This document shows, piece after piece, positions 1-8,791 of a stretch of 64,000 bases of DNA. The notes under the pieces were generated by a model. It did no database searches, was not told the origin of the DNA, and worked only from the letters and a program-made list of their open reading frames with translations. Position 1 is the first letter of the stretch. The number at the start of each line of letters is the position of its first letter. The translations under genes and the position numbers were made by a program. Source of the DNA: Nitrosomonas eutropha (GTDB lineage: Bacteria; Pseudomonadota; Gammaproteobacteria; Burkholderiales; Nitrosomonadaceae); contig NZ_FPBL01000001.1 in NCBI RefSeq assembly GCF_900116685.1, forward strand, positions 470,328 through 534,327. The letters are read 5' to 3'.

Positions 1-39
1 CGTGCCATTGAATCTGCCAAAACCCAGGAGGACGACTGA
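1..39 (+). CDS. mnhB: Mrp/Mnh antiporter subunit B (or fused A/B), C-terminal end only
   Basis: Only the last 12 codons and the stop codon lie in the window. They read in frame from base 1 and end RAIESAKTQEDD. The TGA stop at 37-39 shares a base with the ATG of mnhC, which is how Mrp operons are usually packed. In Mrp operons the gene before subunit C is mnhB, or a fused mnhA/B in some Proteobacteria. The identity comes from position alone, because the fragment is too short to recognise by sequence. Confidence 0.6.
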   Translation, partial: RAIESAKTQEDD

Positions 40-383
40 TGGAGCTGATTCTGTCGCTTGGTATCGGAATACTGGTTGGATCAGGTGTTTGGCTACTGCT
101 ACGCCCCCGTACTTATCAGATCATTATCGGACTGGGATTACTCTCTTATGCGGTCAATCTGTTTATCTTCAGTGTCGGCCGACTGGTAATGGACAGGCCA
201 CCCGTTACACAGGCCGGTGTCCGGGTTGATCCGGCTGCCTTCGCCGATCCGGTGCCTCAAGCACTGATATTGACAGCGATTGTCATTGGCTTTGCCACAA
301 CAGCGCTGTTTCTGGTTATTCTGCTGGCCGCGCGCGGTTTGACAGGTACCGATCATGTAGATGGCGAGGAACCGGACCGATGA
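39..383 (+). CDS. mnhC: Mrp/Mnh Na+/H+ antiporter subunit C
   Basis: A 114-residue inner-membrane protein of the MnhC/NuoK family, one of the small subunits of the multi-subunit Mrp cation/proton antiporter that exports Na+ (or K+) in exchange for H+. Three hydrophobic segments are visible at about residues 4-20, 27-47 and 75-97, the normal NuoK-like layout. The short stretch GLGLLSYAVNLFIFSVGR in the second helix is typical of the family. Its start codon overlaps the stop of the previous gene, and its own stop overlaps mnhD in an ATGA, so translation is probably coupled. Length is normal for the family. Confidence 0.93.
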   Translation: MELILSLGIGILVGSGVWLLLRPRTYQIIIGLGLLSYAVNLFIFSVGRLVMDRPPVTQAGVRVDPAAFADPVPQALILTAIVIGFATTALFLVILLAARGLTGTDHVDGEEPDR

Positions 384-2029
384 AATTGTCTCCGGAACAT
401 CTTGTTATTGCCCCCATTCTGATTCCACTCATCGCTGGTGCACTACAACTTTTCCTGGATGATCGCGGACGCAAGCTGAAAGCTTCCCTATCCATTCTGT
501 CAACGGTTGCTCTGCTGGCAGTCTCGGTTCTGTTGCTGCGTTTGACTCATACAGATAATGAAGCAACTGGAGGCAGAATTGCTGTCTATCTGCTCGGTAA
601 CTGGCCACCCCCATTCGCTATCAATCTGGTGCTGGATCGCTTATCCGCTATGATGCTGGTTTTGACAGCCACACTCGCCCTGTCCGCCTTGATATTTTCA
701 CTGGGACGCTGGCACAAGGCCGGAGTACATTTCCATACGTTGTTTCTGTTGCTGCTGATGGGATTGAATGGTGCGTTCCTGACTGGAGATCTATTCAATC
801 TATTTGTATTTTTTGAAGTCATGCTGGCTGCTTCCTACGGGCTGGTATTGCATGGATCGGGCTTACTCCGGATAAAAGCAGGGTTACACTACATTGCCAT
901 CAATCTTGTCGCTTCACTACTGTTCCTGGTCGGAGTAGCCCTGATTTATGGTGTTACCGGCACGCTTAATATGGCTGATCTTGCCATACGTATCTCGCAG
1001 ATCAGTGAAGCAAACCACATGATGCTGGAATCCGGAGCGGCCATTCTGAGTGTGGCTTTTCTGATCAAGGCTGGCATGTGGCCCTTGAGTTTCTGGTTGC
1101 CGGCTACCTATGCCGCAGCGCCAGCACCCTCCGCCGCTATCTTTGCCATCATGAGTAAAGTTGGCATCTACGTATTGTTACGCCTGGCGCTGCTTTTCTT
1201 TGGAAATGATCCCGATTTTCCGGATAGTCCAGGCGCACAGATACTGCTATACGGCGGCCTGGCAACCATTGGCTTCGGGACTGTCGGCGTCCTCGCTTCA
1301 CAGACTTTGGGACGGTTTGCTGGTTTTTCGGTACTGATCTCATCCGGTACACTGCTGACAAGCATAGGCCTGGTGCAAACCGAAGTGACCGCCGGTGCCC
1401 TGTTTTATCTTGTAAGCTCCACGCTGGCAATCAGTGCACTATTCATGCTCATCGAGCTGGTTGAAAGGGGACAAAATATGGCAGCCAGCGTGCTGGCCGT
1501 TACCATGGAGGCTTTCGGTTATCAGGATGAAGAAATGGAAGATGAAGAAATCGTAGGCGTAGCCATCCCCCGAACGATTGCTGTGCTTGGCACCTGCTTT
1601 GCAGCTTGTGCCATTTTATTAATTGGCCTGCCACCCCTTTCGGGCTTTGTTGCTAAATTTGTCATCCTTTCCGCGCTATTCAGTCCTGATATAACAAGCC
1701 AGATGGATATTATCCCGGCAACGTCCTGGTGGTTCATGGCACTGTTGATTCTTTCCGGGCTGGCTACGCTGATTGCCATGAGTCGTTCCGGTATTCACAC
1801 CTTCTGGGTACTTCCAGTCGATACCATGCTGCCACGAGTACTATTTATCGAAATCCTGCCAATTGCCGCCTTGCTGTGCGCAACACTGGTATTGACGATA
1901 CAGGCGGGGCCAGTGATGCGCTTCATGGAAGCAACAGCAACCAGCCTGCATACGCCGCAACCTTATATTGAAGGTGTGATGAATGCGCCCCGTGCTGCGC
2001 CGCCACAATCGATAGAGGTGGCAGAATGA
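380..2029 (+). CDS. mnhD: Mrp/Mnh Na+/H+ antiporter subunit D
   Basis: A 549-residue polytopic membrane protein of the NuoL/NuoM/MnhD proton-translocating family, predicted to form part of the ion path of the Mrp complex. It has about 14 hydrophobic segments. The family's charged and glycine-rich stretches are present, for example FFEVMLAASYGLVLHGSG near residue 145, and the conserved lysine region AFLIKAGMWPLSFWLP near residue 230. An acidic hydrophilic loop, YQDEEMEDEEIVG, lies near residue 380. The start overlaps the stop of mnhC by four bases (ATGA) and the stop overlaps mnhE in the same way. It is slightly longer than many MnhD proteins, with a hydrophilic C-terminal tail. Confidence 0.95.
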   Translation: MKLSPEHLVIAPILIPLIAGALQLFLDDRGRKLKASLSILSTVALLAVSVLLLRLTHTDNEATGGRIAVYLLGNWPPPFAINLVLDRLSAMMLVLTATLALSALIFSLGRWHKAGVHFHTLFLLLLMGLNGAFLTGDLFNLFVFFEVMLAASYGLVLHGSGLLRIKAGLHYIAINLVASLLFLVGVALIYGVTGTLNMADLAIRISQISEANHMMLESGAAILSVAFLIKAGMWPLSFWLPATYAAAPAPSAAIFAIMSKVGIYVLLRLALLFFGNDPDFPDSPGAQILLYGGLATIGFGTVGVLASQTLGRFAGFSVLISSGTLLTSIGLVQTEVTAGALFYLVSSTLAISALFMLIELVERGQNMAASVLAVTMEAFGYQDEEMEDEEIVGVAIPRTIAVLGTCFAACAILLIGLPPLSGFVAKFVILSALFSPDITSQMDIIPATSWWFMALLILSGLATLIAMSRSGIHTFWVLPVDTMLPRVLFIEILPIAALLCATLVLTIQAGPVMRFMEATATSLHTPQPYIEGVMNAPRAAPPQSIEVAE

Positions 2030-2511
2030 GTAAGCTCTTTCCTTATCCGCTGCTTGTTGTTTCGCTGGTTGTCACCTGGCTGCTACTGGCCGGTTTCTCA
2101 CTCAATCAATTTTTACTTGGCTCAATCACCGCCATTGTTGCAGCCTGGGGATTCGCGGCTTTGGGCCCAGCAAAACCACGACTCAGGCGCTGGGATCTGT
2201 TACTTAAACTATTTGCAATCGTGTTTTACGATATTGTACGTTCCAATATTGCCGTCGCCAGCATTATTCTGCATGGCGGCAAACGGATTGGAAAATCGAA
2301 TTTCATGGCTATTCCGCTTGATTTACGCGATCCCACTGGGCTAGCTTGTCTGGCTATCATCATCACGAGCACCCCCGGTACAGCCTGGATCGACTACAAC
2401 TCGGCGCGCAGCGTGCTGATACTGCATATCTTTGATCTGGTTGATGAAGACGCCTGGTTGAATTTGATCAAAAATCGCTATGAATACTTGCTACGGGAGA
2501 TATTTGAATGA
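2026..2511 (+). CDS. mnhE: Mrp/Mnh Na+/H+ antiporter subunit E
   Basis: A 161-residue MnhE-family subunit. Two hydrophobic segments occupy roughly residues 5-48, followed by a more hydrophilic cytoplasmic C-terminal domain. The family signature around residues 72-120 is visible: a DIVRSNIAVA segment, then PLDLRDPTGLACLAIIITSTPGT. MnhE is needed for assembly and activity of the Mrp complex. Both ends overlap neighbouring genes by four bases, so it sits in the middle of a tightly coupled operon. Length is normal. Confidence 0.94.
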   Translation: MSKLFPYPLLVVSLVVTWLLLAGFSLNQFLLGSITAIVAAWGFAALGPAKPRLRRWDLLLKLFAIVFYDIVRSNIAVASIILHGGKRIGKSNFMAIPLDLRDPTGLACLAIIITSTPGTAWIDYNSARSVLILHIFDLVDEDAWLNLIKNRYEYLLREIFE

Positions 2512-2789
2512 GCGCCGCTATCCTTTCTTGGGCTGTCACCATCGCACAGATCGCGCTGGCAATTGCCATGGCGCTGGCACTGGTTCGCATGATCAAGGGG
2601 CCACGCGCCCAGGATCGTGTACTGGGGCTGGATGCACTTTACGGCAATGCGATGCTACTGATGCTTGTTTTTGGCATACGCACCGGAAATTCACTGTACT
2701 TCGAAACTTCACTGATTATCGGGGCGCTGGGTTTTGTGGCAACCGTGGCGCTTGCTAAATTCCTGATGCGTGGGGAGGTCATCGAATGA
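2508..2789 (+). CDS. mnhF: Mrp/Mnh Na+/H+ antiporter subunit F
   Basis: A 93-residue MnhF-family subunit with three hydrophobic helices (about residues 6-26, 38-55 and 62-84). The family motif MIKGPRAQDRVLGLDAL follows the first helix. MnhF is a small integral membrane subunit of the Mrp antiporter; homologues have also been linked to bile-salt or organic-anion efflux in some bacteria. Start and stop overlap the flanking mnhE and mnhG genes by ATGA. The length is standard. Confidence 0.94.
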   Translation: MSAAILSWAVTIAQIALAIAMALALVRMIKGPRAQDRVLGLDALYGNAMLLMLVFGIRTGNSLYFETSLIIGALGFVATVALAKFLMRGEVIE

Positions 2790-3211
2790 ATCAGGCTGCT
2801 GATTTACCCATATGGGCCGCATTACTCATCGCTCTCTTTCTGCTCATTGGCGCCGGATTAACGCTGATTGGTTCTTTCGGGCTCTATCGTTTACGCAGTT
2901 TCTATGATCGTATTCATGCACCGACACTGGGAACCAGCTGGGGGACAGCCGGTATCATTACCGCTTCAATTATCTATTTCAGTGTAATGGAATCACGGCT
3001 TGTGCTGCACCAATTGCTGATCGGCGCATTTGTTATCGTCACCACACCAGTAACACTTATATTATTGAGCCGTGCCGCACTGTATCGTGATCGTGCAAAA
3101 AATGACCCTGGTGTCCCCCCCTTGGATCCGCCTAACAATACATCTGAAATCTCAAATCCAGAGAAGGAACCAACACCCACCCACAACAATACGCATACCG
3201 GGGAAGTGTAA
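2786..3211 (+). CDS. mnhG: Mrp/Mnh Na+/H+ antiporter subunit G
   Basis: A 141-residue MnhG/PhaG-family subunit and the last gene of the Mrp operon. Three hydrophobic helices cover about residues 8-32, 47-70 and 73-96. The signature FGLYRLRSFYDRIHAPTLG is present between the first and second helices. After residue 105 the protein has a polar proline-, asparagine- and threonine-rich tail that is longer than in many homologues. The gene overlaps mnhF by four bases. It ends 28 bases before the convergent permease gene, with no obvious terminator hairpin between them. Confidence 0.93.
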   Translation: MNQAADLPIWAALLIALFLLIGAGLTLIGSFGLYRLRSFYDRIHAPTLGTSWGTAGIITASIIYFSVMESRLVLHQLLIGAFVIVTTPVTLILLSRAALYRDRAKNDPGVPPLDPPNNTSEISNPEKEPTPTHNNTHTGEV

Positions 3212-3239
3212 TCTTGGTTCCCCCCGATAAATAACTGCT

Positions 3240-5744
3240 TTACTTCCTCAGTACCTGTAACGGCGGTTGGGATAAGGTTACACGTGTTCCGATCAAGCCA
3301 AACGCTGTTACGCCGATCACGCTGACCAGTATGCCGATTACCCCAATCCATGGACTGGGTGAATAAGTAATGTGTAGTGCGTATTTGCCAATCAGATAGC
3401 CAAGTACGCTTGCCCCTGCTGCCGCAAAAGAACCTGCCAATGCCCCGAGTACTGCAAATTCCACCGCCCACGCACGTGCAAGCTGCTGTTTTTTTGCTCC
3501 GAGTGTGCGAAAAATTGCGGCTTCATAAATTCTCTCATCCTGAGTCGAGGCAATCGCAGCGTACATCACAGCAAATCCCGCCAGCAACGTAAACAGAAAG
3601 ACAAATTCGATCGCGTGTGTCACTTGCCCAATCATACTTTGCACACGTTCGATCACGCTTGCCACATCAATAACCAGAAAATTAGGAAAAATACGGGTCA
3701 GCTCCTGCATGATATGAATCTTGTCAGGTGGTAAGTAAAAACTGGTGATATAACTAGCAGGGTAATTGTCGAGTAACCCGGGGCGAACCACTGCAAAGAA
3801 ATTTACATGGAACGTATCCCAGTCCACCGTACGCAAACTCGTAATCGTTGCCGAAAAACTCCCTCCCCCCGTATAAAAACTCAGACGATCTCCCAGTTTG
3901 AGGCCAAGTGTTTCAGCAAACCCTTCCTCCATCGACAGCTCATGTTCGGAAGAGACAGCTTCCTCGCGCCACCAATGTCCGGCCACAATTTCATTGTCCG
4001 CTTGCAGCGTATCTGTCCAGGATAAATTAAATTCACGATTAATCAGCTGCTTCGCCCGTGGATCAGGATAATCTTCGAGACTTACCGCCCGATCATTGAT
4101 CTTCAACAGCCGACCGCGCACCATCGGAAAAACTTTTGGTCGCGGGATAGCGTACCCATCGAAAAATACCATCAGCTTCTCCTGCTGATCCGGCTGAACA
4201 TTAACCAGAAACCGATTAGGCGCATTCTCCGGCAGACGCGCTTGCCAGTCCTGAAGCAGATCATTGCGGGTCAAAGTCAATGTCAGCAATGCCATTAACC
4301 CCAGCCCCAGCGCAGTCGCCTGTACCAGACTGGGAATGGCCCGCCTGCGGATATTGGCCAGCCCATAGCTCCACGGGCCGGAGCCAGGTGAACGTGTCAG
4401 CAGAAACAGCCTGATCAGTAGCCAGCCGAACAGGCCAAAGAAGATGACCGCCAGCAAAAAACCCAGCATGATCATTATTCCCAGCTTGAATGACCCGGCT
4501 TTCCATATAAATAATATGGATAGTATGCCTACCCCAAATCCATAGCCAGCCAGGCTGTGCATATTGACTAATTCCAGATCCCTCCGGATCACCCGCAACG
4601 CAGGCACTTGCCGCAAATTTAGAAGAGGTGGCAAGGCAAAACCCAAGAGCAGCACCATACCGGTCAACATTCCCTGAATAGCGGGCAGCGAGCTTGGCAA
4701 GGGCAATGTCACCCCAATCAGCTCCTCCAGCCAGTACGACAAAAACTCCTGGGTAAGCACGGCAAGTACACACCCTGATAGGCTCGCAACCAAACCCAAC
4801 ACAATGAAGTAGTACGAATACAGGCGCAGCAGATCCGATTCGGTTGCACCCAGGCAGCGCATGACCGCGCAACCATCCAGATGGCGTTGAATAAAACGAC
4901 GAATAGCCAGTGCAATAGCAGCCGCTGCCACTACCACGCTGGCCAGGGCTGCCAGATTCAGAAATTTGCCAGCGCGATCAAGTGCTGAACGGATTTCCGG
5001 GCGTGCTTCCTGAATACTCACTACGCGCTCACCTGGAGACAATCTGTCTTTGATCCAGTATCTGAATTCTTTTACCTGCGGCTCCTCTCCTGCCACCAGA
5101 AGCTGATAACTAATCCGACTGCCAGGCTGGATTAACCGGGTAGCAGCCAGATCTTTCTCATTCATCAGCAATCTGGGATTCATACTGACAAAACCGACAG
5201 AATGATCCGGCTCGCTTTCTACTATGGACACAACCGTTAATTCGGCAGCGCCTACCTCAACCTTGTCGCCCAGGGTCACCTTTAATGCATCTATCACCTT
5301 CTCACCCACCCAGACTGTTCCAGGCTTAGGAATTCCCTGGGCAATCCTGACGGATTGAGCAACATTTTCTTCCGTTGGCGGGTTAGTCAGCTTCAACTCT
5401 CCCCGCAATGGATAACCAGGTGCGACTGCCTTGATACTCGTCAAAAGACTGTTGTCACCAAAACTGACCATACTGGGAAATTTAGCCAGATGAGTAGTCC
5501 TCAACCCGATCTGATTTGCGTGCTCGGCATAAGAGGGCGGCACCGGATTATCGGAAGTTATCAGCAGATCCCCACCCAATAACTGATTGCTTTCCAGCAC
5601 CAGTGCTTTTTGCACCCGATCTGAAAAGAAACTGACGGTTGCTACACTACTCACCGCTATAACGAGCGCAAGCGTAAGAATATACAACTCTCCCGCCCGC
5701 CAATCCCGCAGCAGCATGCGTAGAGAAAGCCTGATCATATTCAT
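3240..5744 (-). CDS. ABC transporter permease, FtsX/MacB-type (YbbP-like)
   Basis: An 834-residue permease with the duplicated FtsX-like layout of the YbbP family. There is an N-terminal helix (about residues 18-40), a large periplasmic domain, a block of four helices (about 260-470), a second periplasmic domain, and three to four C-terminal helices that include TLLAGFAVMYAAIASTQDER and the RTLGAKKQQL segment typical of FtsX permeases. It should pair with the ATP-binding protein encoded just upstream on the same strand. The Escherichia coli ybbA-ybbP/tesA locus has the same order, where the exporter is thought to act on lipids or lipoproteins at the inner membrane. The substrate here is unknown. 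Confidence 0.88.
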   Translation of the reverse strand: MNMIRLSLRMLLRDWRAGELYILTLALVIAVSSVATVSFFSDRVQKALVLESNQLLGGDLLITSDNPVPPSYAEHANQIGLRTTHLAKFPSMVSFGDNSLLTSIKAVAPGYPLRGELKLTNPPTEENVAQSVRIAQGIPKPGTVWVGEKVIDALKVTLGDKVEVGAAELTVVSIVESEPDHSVGFVSMNPRLLMNEKDLAATRLIQPGSRISYQLLVAGEEPQVKEFRYWIKDRLSPGERVVSIQEARPEIRSALDRAGKFLNLAALASVVVAAAAIALAIRRFIQRHLDGCAVMRCLGATESDLLRLYSYYFIVLGLVASLSGCVLAVLTQEFLSYWLEELIGVTLPLPSSLPAIQGMLTGMVLLLGFALPPLLNLRQVPALRVIRRDLELVNMHSLAGYGFGVGILSILFIWKAGSFKLGIMIMLGFLLAVIFFGLFGWLLIRLFLLTRSPGSGPWSYGLANIRRRAIPSLVQATALGLGLMALLTLTLTRNDLLQDWQARLPENAPNRFLVNVQPDQQEKLMVFFDGYAIPRPKVFPMVRGRLLKINDRAVSLEDYPDPRAKQLINREFNLSWTDTLQADNEIVAGHWWREEAVSSEHELSMEEGFAETLGLKLGDRLSFYTGGGSFSATITSLRTVDWDTFHVNFFAVVRPGLLDNYPASYITSFYLPPDKIHIMQELTRIFPNFLVIDVASVIERVQSMIGQVTHAIEFVFLFTLLAGFAVMYAAIASTQDERIYEAAIFRTLGAKKQQLARAWAVEFAVLGALAGSFAAAGASVLGYLIGKYALHITYSPSPWIGVIGILVSVIGVTAFGLIGTRVTLSQPPLQVLRK

Positions 5745-5867
5745 TTCAGGATGACCTTGGACAGATGATTCGAAACAAGAATGACTGGAAACCAGGAAGG
5801 CCGATTCATATCAGAGCACTTCTAAAAATCAGTCTTTCAGGAAAATCTAGGGGATGTGTGGTGCCCA

Positions 5868-6584
5868 TCAATCAACAGCCCGGCCGGCAACCAGCTCGAT
5901 AACCCGGGAGCACCGGGCAGAAAGGCTTTTATCATGCGTCACCAGAACAAGTGTGGTTCCCTGCTCTCGATTAATCTGGAACATCAGATCAATAATCTGG
6001 GCTCCGGTTGTCGCGTCCAGATTGCCGGTTGGCTCATCAGCAAACAACATTTTAGGATGTGTGACAAAAGCCCGTGCAATCGCCACACGCTGTTGCTCCC
6101 CCCCAGAAAGCTGCCTGGGGTAATGCCTAACCCTTTTTTCTAACCCTACCCGTGCCAACCAGTTATGTGCAACATCACGGGCATTGTCAGCACCTGACAG
6201 CTCCAGCGGCAGCATGACATTTTCAAGCGCGGTCAGTGACGGCAGCAACTGGAATGACTGAAACATAAACCCCAGTAGCCTGCCACGCAAACTGGCGCGT
6301 TCATCCTCATCCAGCTTAAAAATATCTTCTCCATCCAGAAAAACAGTACCACGGGTCGGCACATCCAGCCCTGCCAGCAAACCCAGCAAGGTCGATTTTC
6401 CCGAGCCGGAAGCGCCAACCACAGCAATTGATTCTCCCGCGCTGACTTGTAGATTAATATCCTGCAAAATAGTCAGCCGCTCTCCCCCTGTTTCCACTTC
6501 TCTGGTTAAATTGCTGGCCTGTATGATAGGCTGATCATTACCATTTACGGGAATCAATTGTTCAACAGTCAATTTTCTTGCCAT
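5868..6584 (-). CDS. ABC transporter ATP-binding protein (YbbA/LolD-like)
   Basis: An ATPase of about 238 residues from the MacB/LolD/YbbA group. The Walker A motif is GASGSGKST, the signature motif LSGGEQQR, and Walker B with its glutamate LFADEPTGNLD; the H-loop is in LVTHD. All catalytic elements are intact. The ATG giving MARKLTVEQ (complement of 6582-6584) was chosen because it gives the usual family length; the frame stays open to an ATG at 6668, but that would run 28 codons into tesA. The start codon interlocks with that of the divergent tesA. A 123-base gap separates this gene from the permease downstream, with which it is presumably co-transcribed. Confidence 0.88.
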   Translation of the reverse strand: MARKLTVEQLIPVNGNDQPIIQASNLTREVETGGERLTILQDINLQVSAGESIAVVGASGSGKSTLLGLLAGLDVPTRGTVFLDGEDIFKLDEDERASLRGRLLGFMFQSFQLLPSLTALENVMLPLELSGADNARDVAHNWLARVGLEKRVRHYPRQLSGGEQQRVAIARAFVTHPKMLFADEPTGNLDATTGAQIIDLMFQINREQGTTLVLVTHDKSLSARCSRVIELVAGRAVD

Positions 6585-6585
6585 G
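6582..6585. promoter_or_regulatory. Interlocked divergent start codons (CATG)
   Basis: The four bases CATG give an ATG on each strand: 6583-6585 starts tesA and the complement of 6582-6584 starts the YbbA-like ATPase gene. Each gene's ribosome-binding and promoter signals must therefore lie inside the first codons of the other, unless one gene really starts upstream. No non-coding space exists between the two genes. Confidence 0.6.
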
Positions 6586-7278
6586 AAAAAACTATTGTTT
6601 GTCATATTATGTTTATTCGGTACCTTCCCATTCAATTCAGCCTGGTCGGGAACAGACACCAAAATCATGGTGCTGGGAGACAGCCTATCCGCAGGATACG
6701 GGCTGCCACCGGAATCCGGATGGGTGAATCTACTGGAACGGCGATTACAAAGCCAGCCCGCTAATTACAAGGTGATAAACGCCAGTATCAGTGGAGAAAT
6801 TACCTTAGGCGGGCGCAAACGGATAGAGCAAGCACTTAAAAACAACGAACCGGATATCGTCATCGTTGCACTGGGAGCAAATGACGGTTTGCAAGGCCGT
6901 TCAATCTCATCCATTTACGAAAATCTGGAAGCAATTATCCTGATCTGCAAACAACACAACGTCACCCCGTTCCTGATCAGCATGCAATTACCGCCCAATT
7001 ATGGCATAAGTTATACACAAAAGTTTCGTGATATCTACCCGCGTTTGGCAAAGGATCAGCAATTACAACTGGCTCCATTCCTGATGGAAGGTTTTGGTGA
7101 TCAAACTGGATTCTTTCAGGCAGACGGCATACATCCCACTGCCCAGGCTCAGGAAAAAATGCTTGATAATATTTGGCCTGCACTGGTTTCCGTGTTGAAG
7201 TTACGACAAACACAGGCACCTGCCACTAACAAAAACCCGAGTGATGAAATTGATACAACCACCGGATTGCTACAATAA
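6583..7278 (+). CDS. tesA: Arylesterase/acyl-CoA thioesterase, SGNH family (TesA-like)
   Basis: A 231-residue secreted SGNH/GDSL hydrolase. Residues 1-22 form a signal peptide (MKKLLFVILCLFGTFPFNSA). Block I is VLGDSLSAGYG with the nucleophile serine, block II has the oxyanion glycine of NASISGEITLGG, block III is GANDG, and block V DGIHP carries the catalytic Asp and His. It probably acts in the periplasm on acyl esters or thioesters, as TesA does. It is divergent from the YbbA-like gene, as in E. coli. After the catalytic domain there is a short threonine- and asparagine-rich tail. Confidence 0.88.
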   Translation: MKKLLFVILCLFGTFPFNSAWSGTDTKIMVLGDSLSAGYGLPPESGWVNLLERRLQSQPANYKVINASISGEITLGGRKRIEQALKNNEPDIVIVALGANDGLQGRSISSIYENLEAIILICKQHNVTPFLISMQLPPNYGISYTQKFRDIYPRLAKDQQLQLAPFLMEGFGDQTGFFQADGIHPTAQAQEKMLDNIWPALVSVLKLRQTQAPATNKNPSDEIDTTTGLLQ

Positions 7279-7317
7279 ATTTGTATGGGTGTACCCTCCA
7301 ACTTCTTGATAAAAATA

Positions 7318-8304
7318 TCAAGGTATCTTGAAATACGGATCCAGATTTCTCAAAAACATCCGTAACTCATCTGGAAGGGGCGCTTCCAGGCGCAAAAGTT
7401 CGCCGGTTACCGGGTGTGTGCAGATAAATACCGAGGCATGCAGAAACATACGTCTTAATACCAAACCGCTTCCATCATCCTTCTGCAATTGCCTGTTCAA
7501 TCCGAAATCACCATATTTATCATCCCCGGCAATGGGAAAGCCAAGATGCGCCAGATGCACCCGAATCTGGTGGGTACGTCCGGTTTTAAGCTCGGCATCC
7601 AGCAGACTGAAAGCTTCCCAGGTTTTTTGTAAAGCAAATAGTGTATGGGCCTGCTGCACTTTGTCATGATCATTCCTGCCGGTAGCTATTGCCACGCGCC
7701 GCTCTCCTTCTGCAGTCAGATATTTAAGCAAAGGTAAGCGGATATTTTGTAACGAATTTTTCCATTCCCCGCGAACCAGTGTCAGGTAATGTTTACGGAC
7801 TGTCCCTTCGCGGATCTGTTTATGCAGCTCCAGTAAAGCTTGCCGTTTTCGGGCAAGCAGCAGCACACCCGACGTTTCACGATCAAGGCGGTGCACCAGT
7901 TCCAGAAATTTCCAGTCCGGGTGTTGTTTACGCAACTGCTCGATCACACCATAGCTGATGCCACTGCCCCCATGAACTGCTGTTCCGGCTGGTTTATTGA
8001 TTACCAGCAGATGATCATCCTGATACAGAGCATCGAATTGCTCTGCCCGGTACGGTGCCTGCCGGGATATTGGCTTTGCCAACTTGAGAACAGGTGGAAT
8101 GCGCACCTTGTCATTCAGCAGCAAACGATAGCTTGCATTAATGCGCTTGCTGTTAACACGCACCTGTCCACTGCGAAGCAATTGATAAATATGACGTCTA
8201 GGTATATCTTTGAGGGCTTTGACGAGAAAGTTGTCAATACGTTGGCCTTCAGCTGTTTCATCAACCTGTTTAACTACCGCATGTTCCGATATAATGCCCG
8301 GCAT
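7318..8304 (-). CDS. rluC: 23S rRNA pseudouridine synthase RluC
   Basis: An RluA/RluC-family pseudouridine synthase, 328 residues from the chosen ATG. The N-terminal part carries an S4 RNA-binding domain (GQRIDNFLVKAL through the RSGQVRVNSKR segment). The catalytic motif HRLDRETSGVLLLAR contains the nucleophilic aspartate. The family TGRTHQIRVHLAHLGFPIAGD block is present towards the C terminus. RluC modifies U955, U2504 and U2580 of 23S rRNA in E. coli. The start at 8304 (MPGIISEH) has an upstream AAAGAGAA sequence; a longer reading to 8382 is possible but lacks a Shine-Dalgarno sequence. The gene is divergent from rne, a common arrangement. Confidence 0.92.
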   Translation of the reverse strand: MPGIISEHAVVKQVDETAEGQRIDNFLVKALKDIPRRHIYQLLRSGQVRVNSKRINASYRLLLNDKVRIPPVLKLAKPISRQAPYRAEQFDALYQDDHLLVINKPAGTAVHGGSGISYGVIEQLRKQHPDWKFLELVHRLDRETSGVLLLARKRQALLELHKQIREGTVRKHYLTLVRGEWKNSLQNIRLPLLKYLTAEGERRVAIATGRNDHDKVQQAHTLFALQKTWEAFSLLDAELKTGRTHQIRVHLAHLGFPIAGDDKYGDFGLNRQLQKDDGSGLVLRRMFLHASVFICTHPVTGELLRLEAPLPDELRMFLRNLDPYFKIP

Positions 8305-8791
8305 AATTTTCTCTTTACCGGGTGCCCTGCTTTTACCTATACTTTTCAAACCCGAATTCCTGTAAATCTGTTTTTTCACCATGAAGCGATTGCGTGGTCT
8401 ATTAAGAAGTCATATATCCGGAGTTTCATTTTCATACTCTGGATGAATCCAGTTTCTGGCTGGTTAATGTCGCTCACCATATTAAAAAGTAGCGATGGTA
8501 ATTAATTTACGCGCTCGACATATACATAGATTCAAGTTCCTGATCCCATACCCGGCCATACAGGGTATGTTCTCTGCCGGCCCTGTGTCTCACTCATTTT
8601 TGACCCGGTCAGCCGGGGATCGAAATGCCGAGTGACAGTTATCGATTAGTCTATTTCACCAGGATATCGAAACCATTATCCGTACCATGGCCAACATTCT
8701 GGCCACAGACAGATCTGTGTAAAAAATACCAGGATGCCACACTGACAGTGAACGAAAGGTTTACCCGTACACCGAGCGCGGGAGACACTAA
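8305..8791 (+). promoter_or_regulatory. Long leader/intergenic region upstream of rne
   Basis: This stretch of about 487 bases separates the divergent rluC and rne genes and shows no convincing coding frame. It holds several small inverted repeats: CATACCC/GGGTATG (8547-8569), TGGCCA/TGGCCA (8688-8705) and the palindrome ACAGATCTGT (8709-8718). A Shine-Dalgarno GGGAG lies eight bases before the rne ATG. In E. coli the rne mRNA has a 361-nucleotide structured leader through which RNase E controls its own level, so a similar function is plausible but not shown. Confidence 0.5.

Noticed and set aside
7305..7322. Small hairpin CTTGATA/TATCAAG between tesA and rluC
   Set aside because: The stem is only seven AT-rich base pairs and overlaps the rluC stop codon. 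It is too weak to call a terminator.
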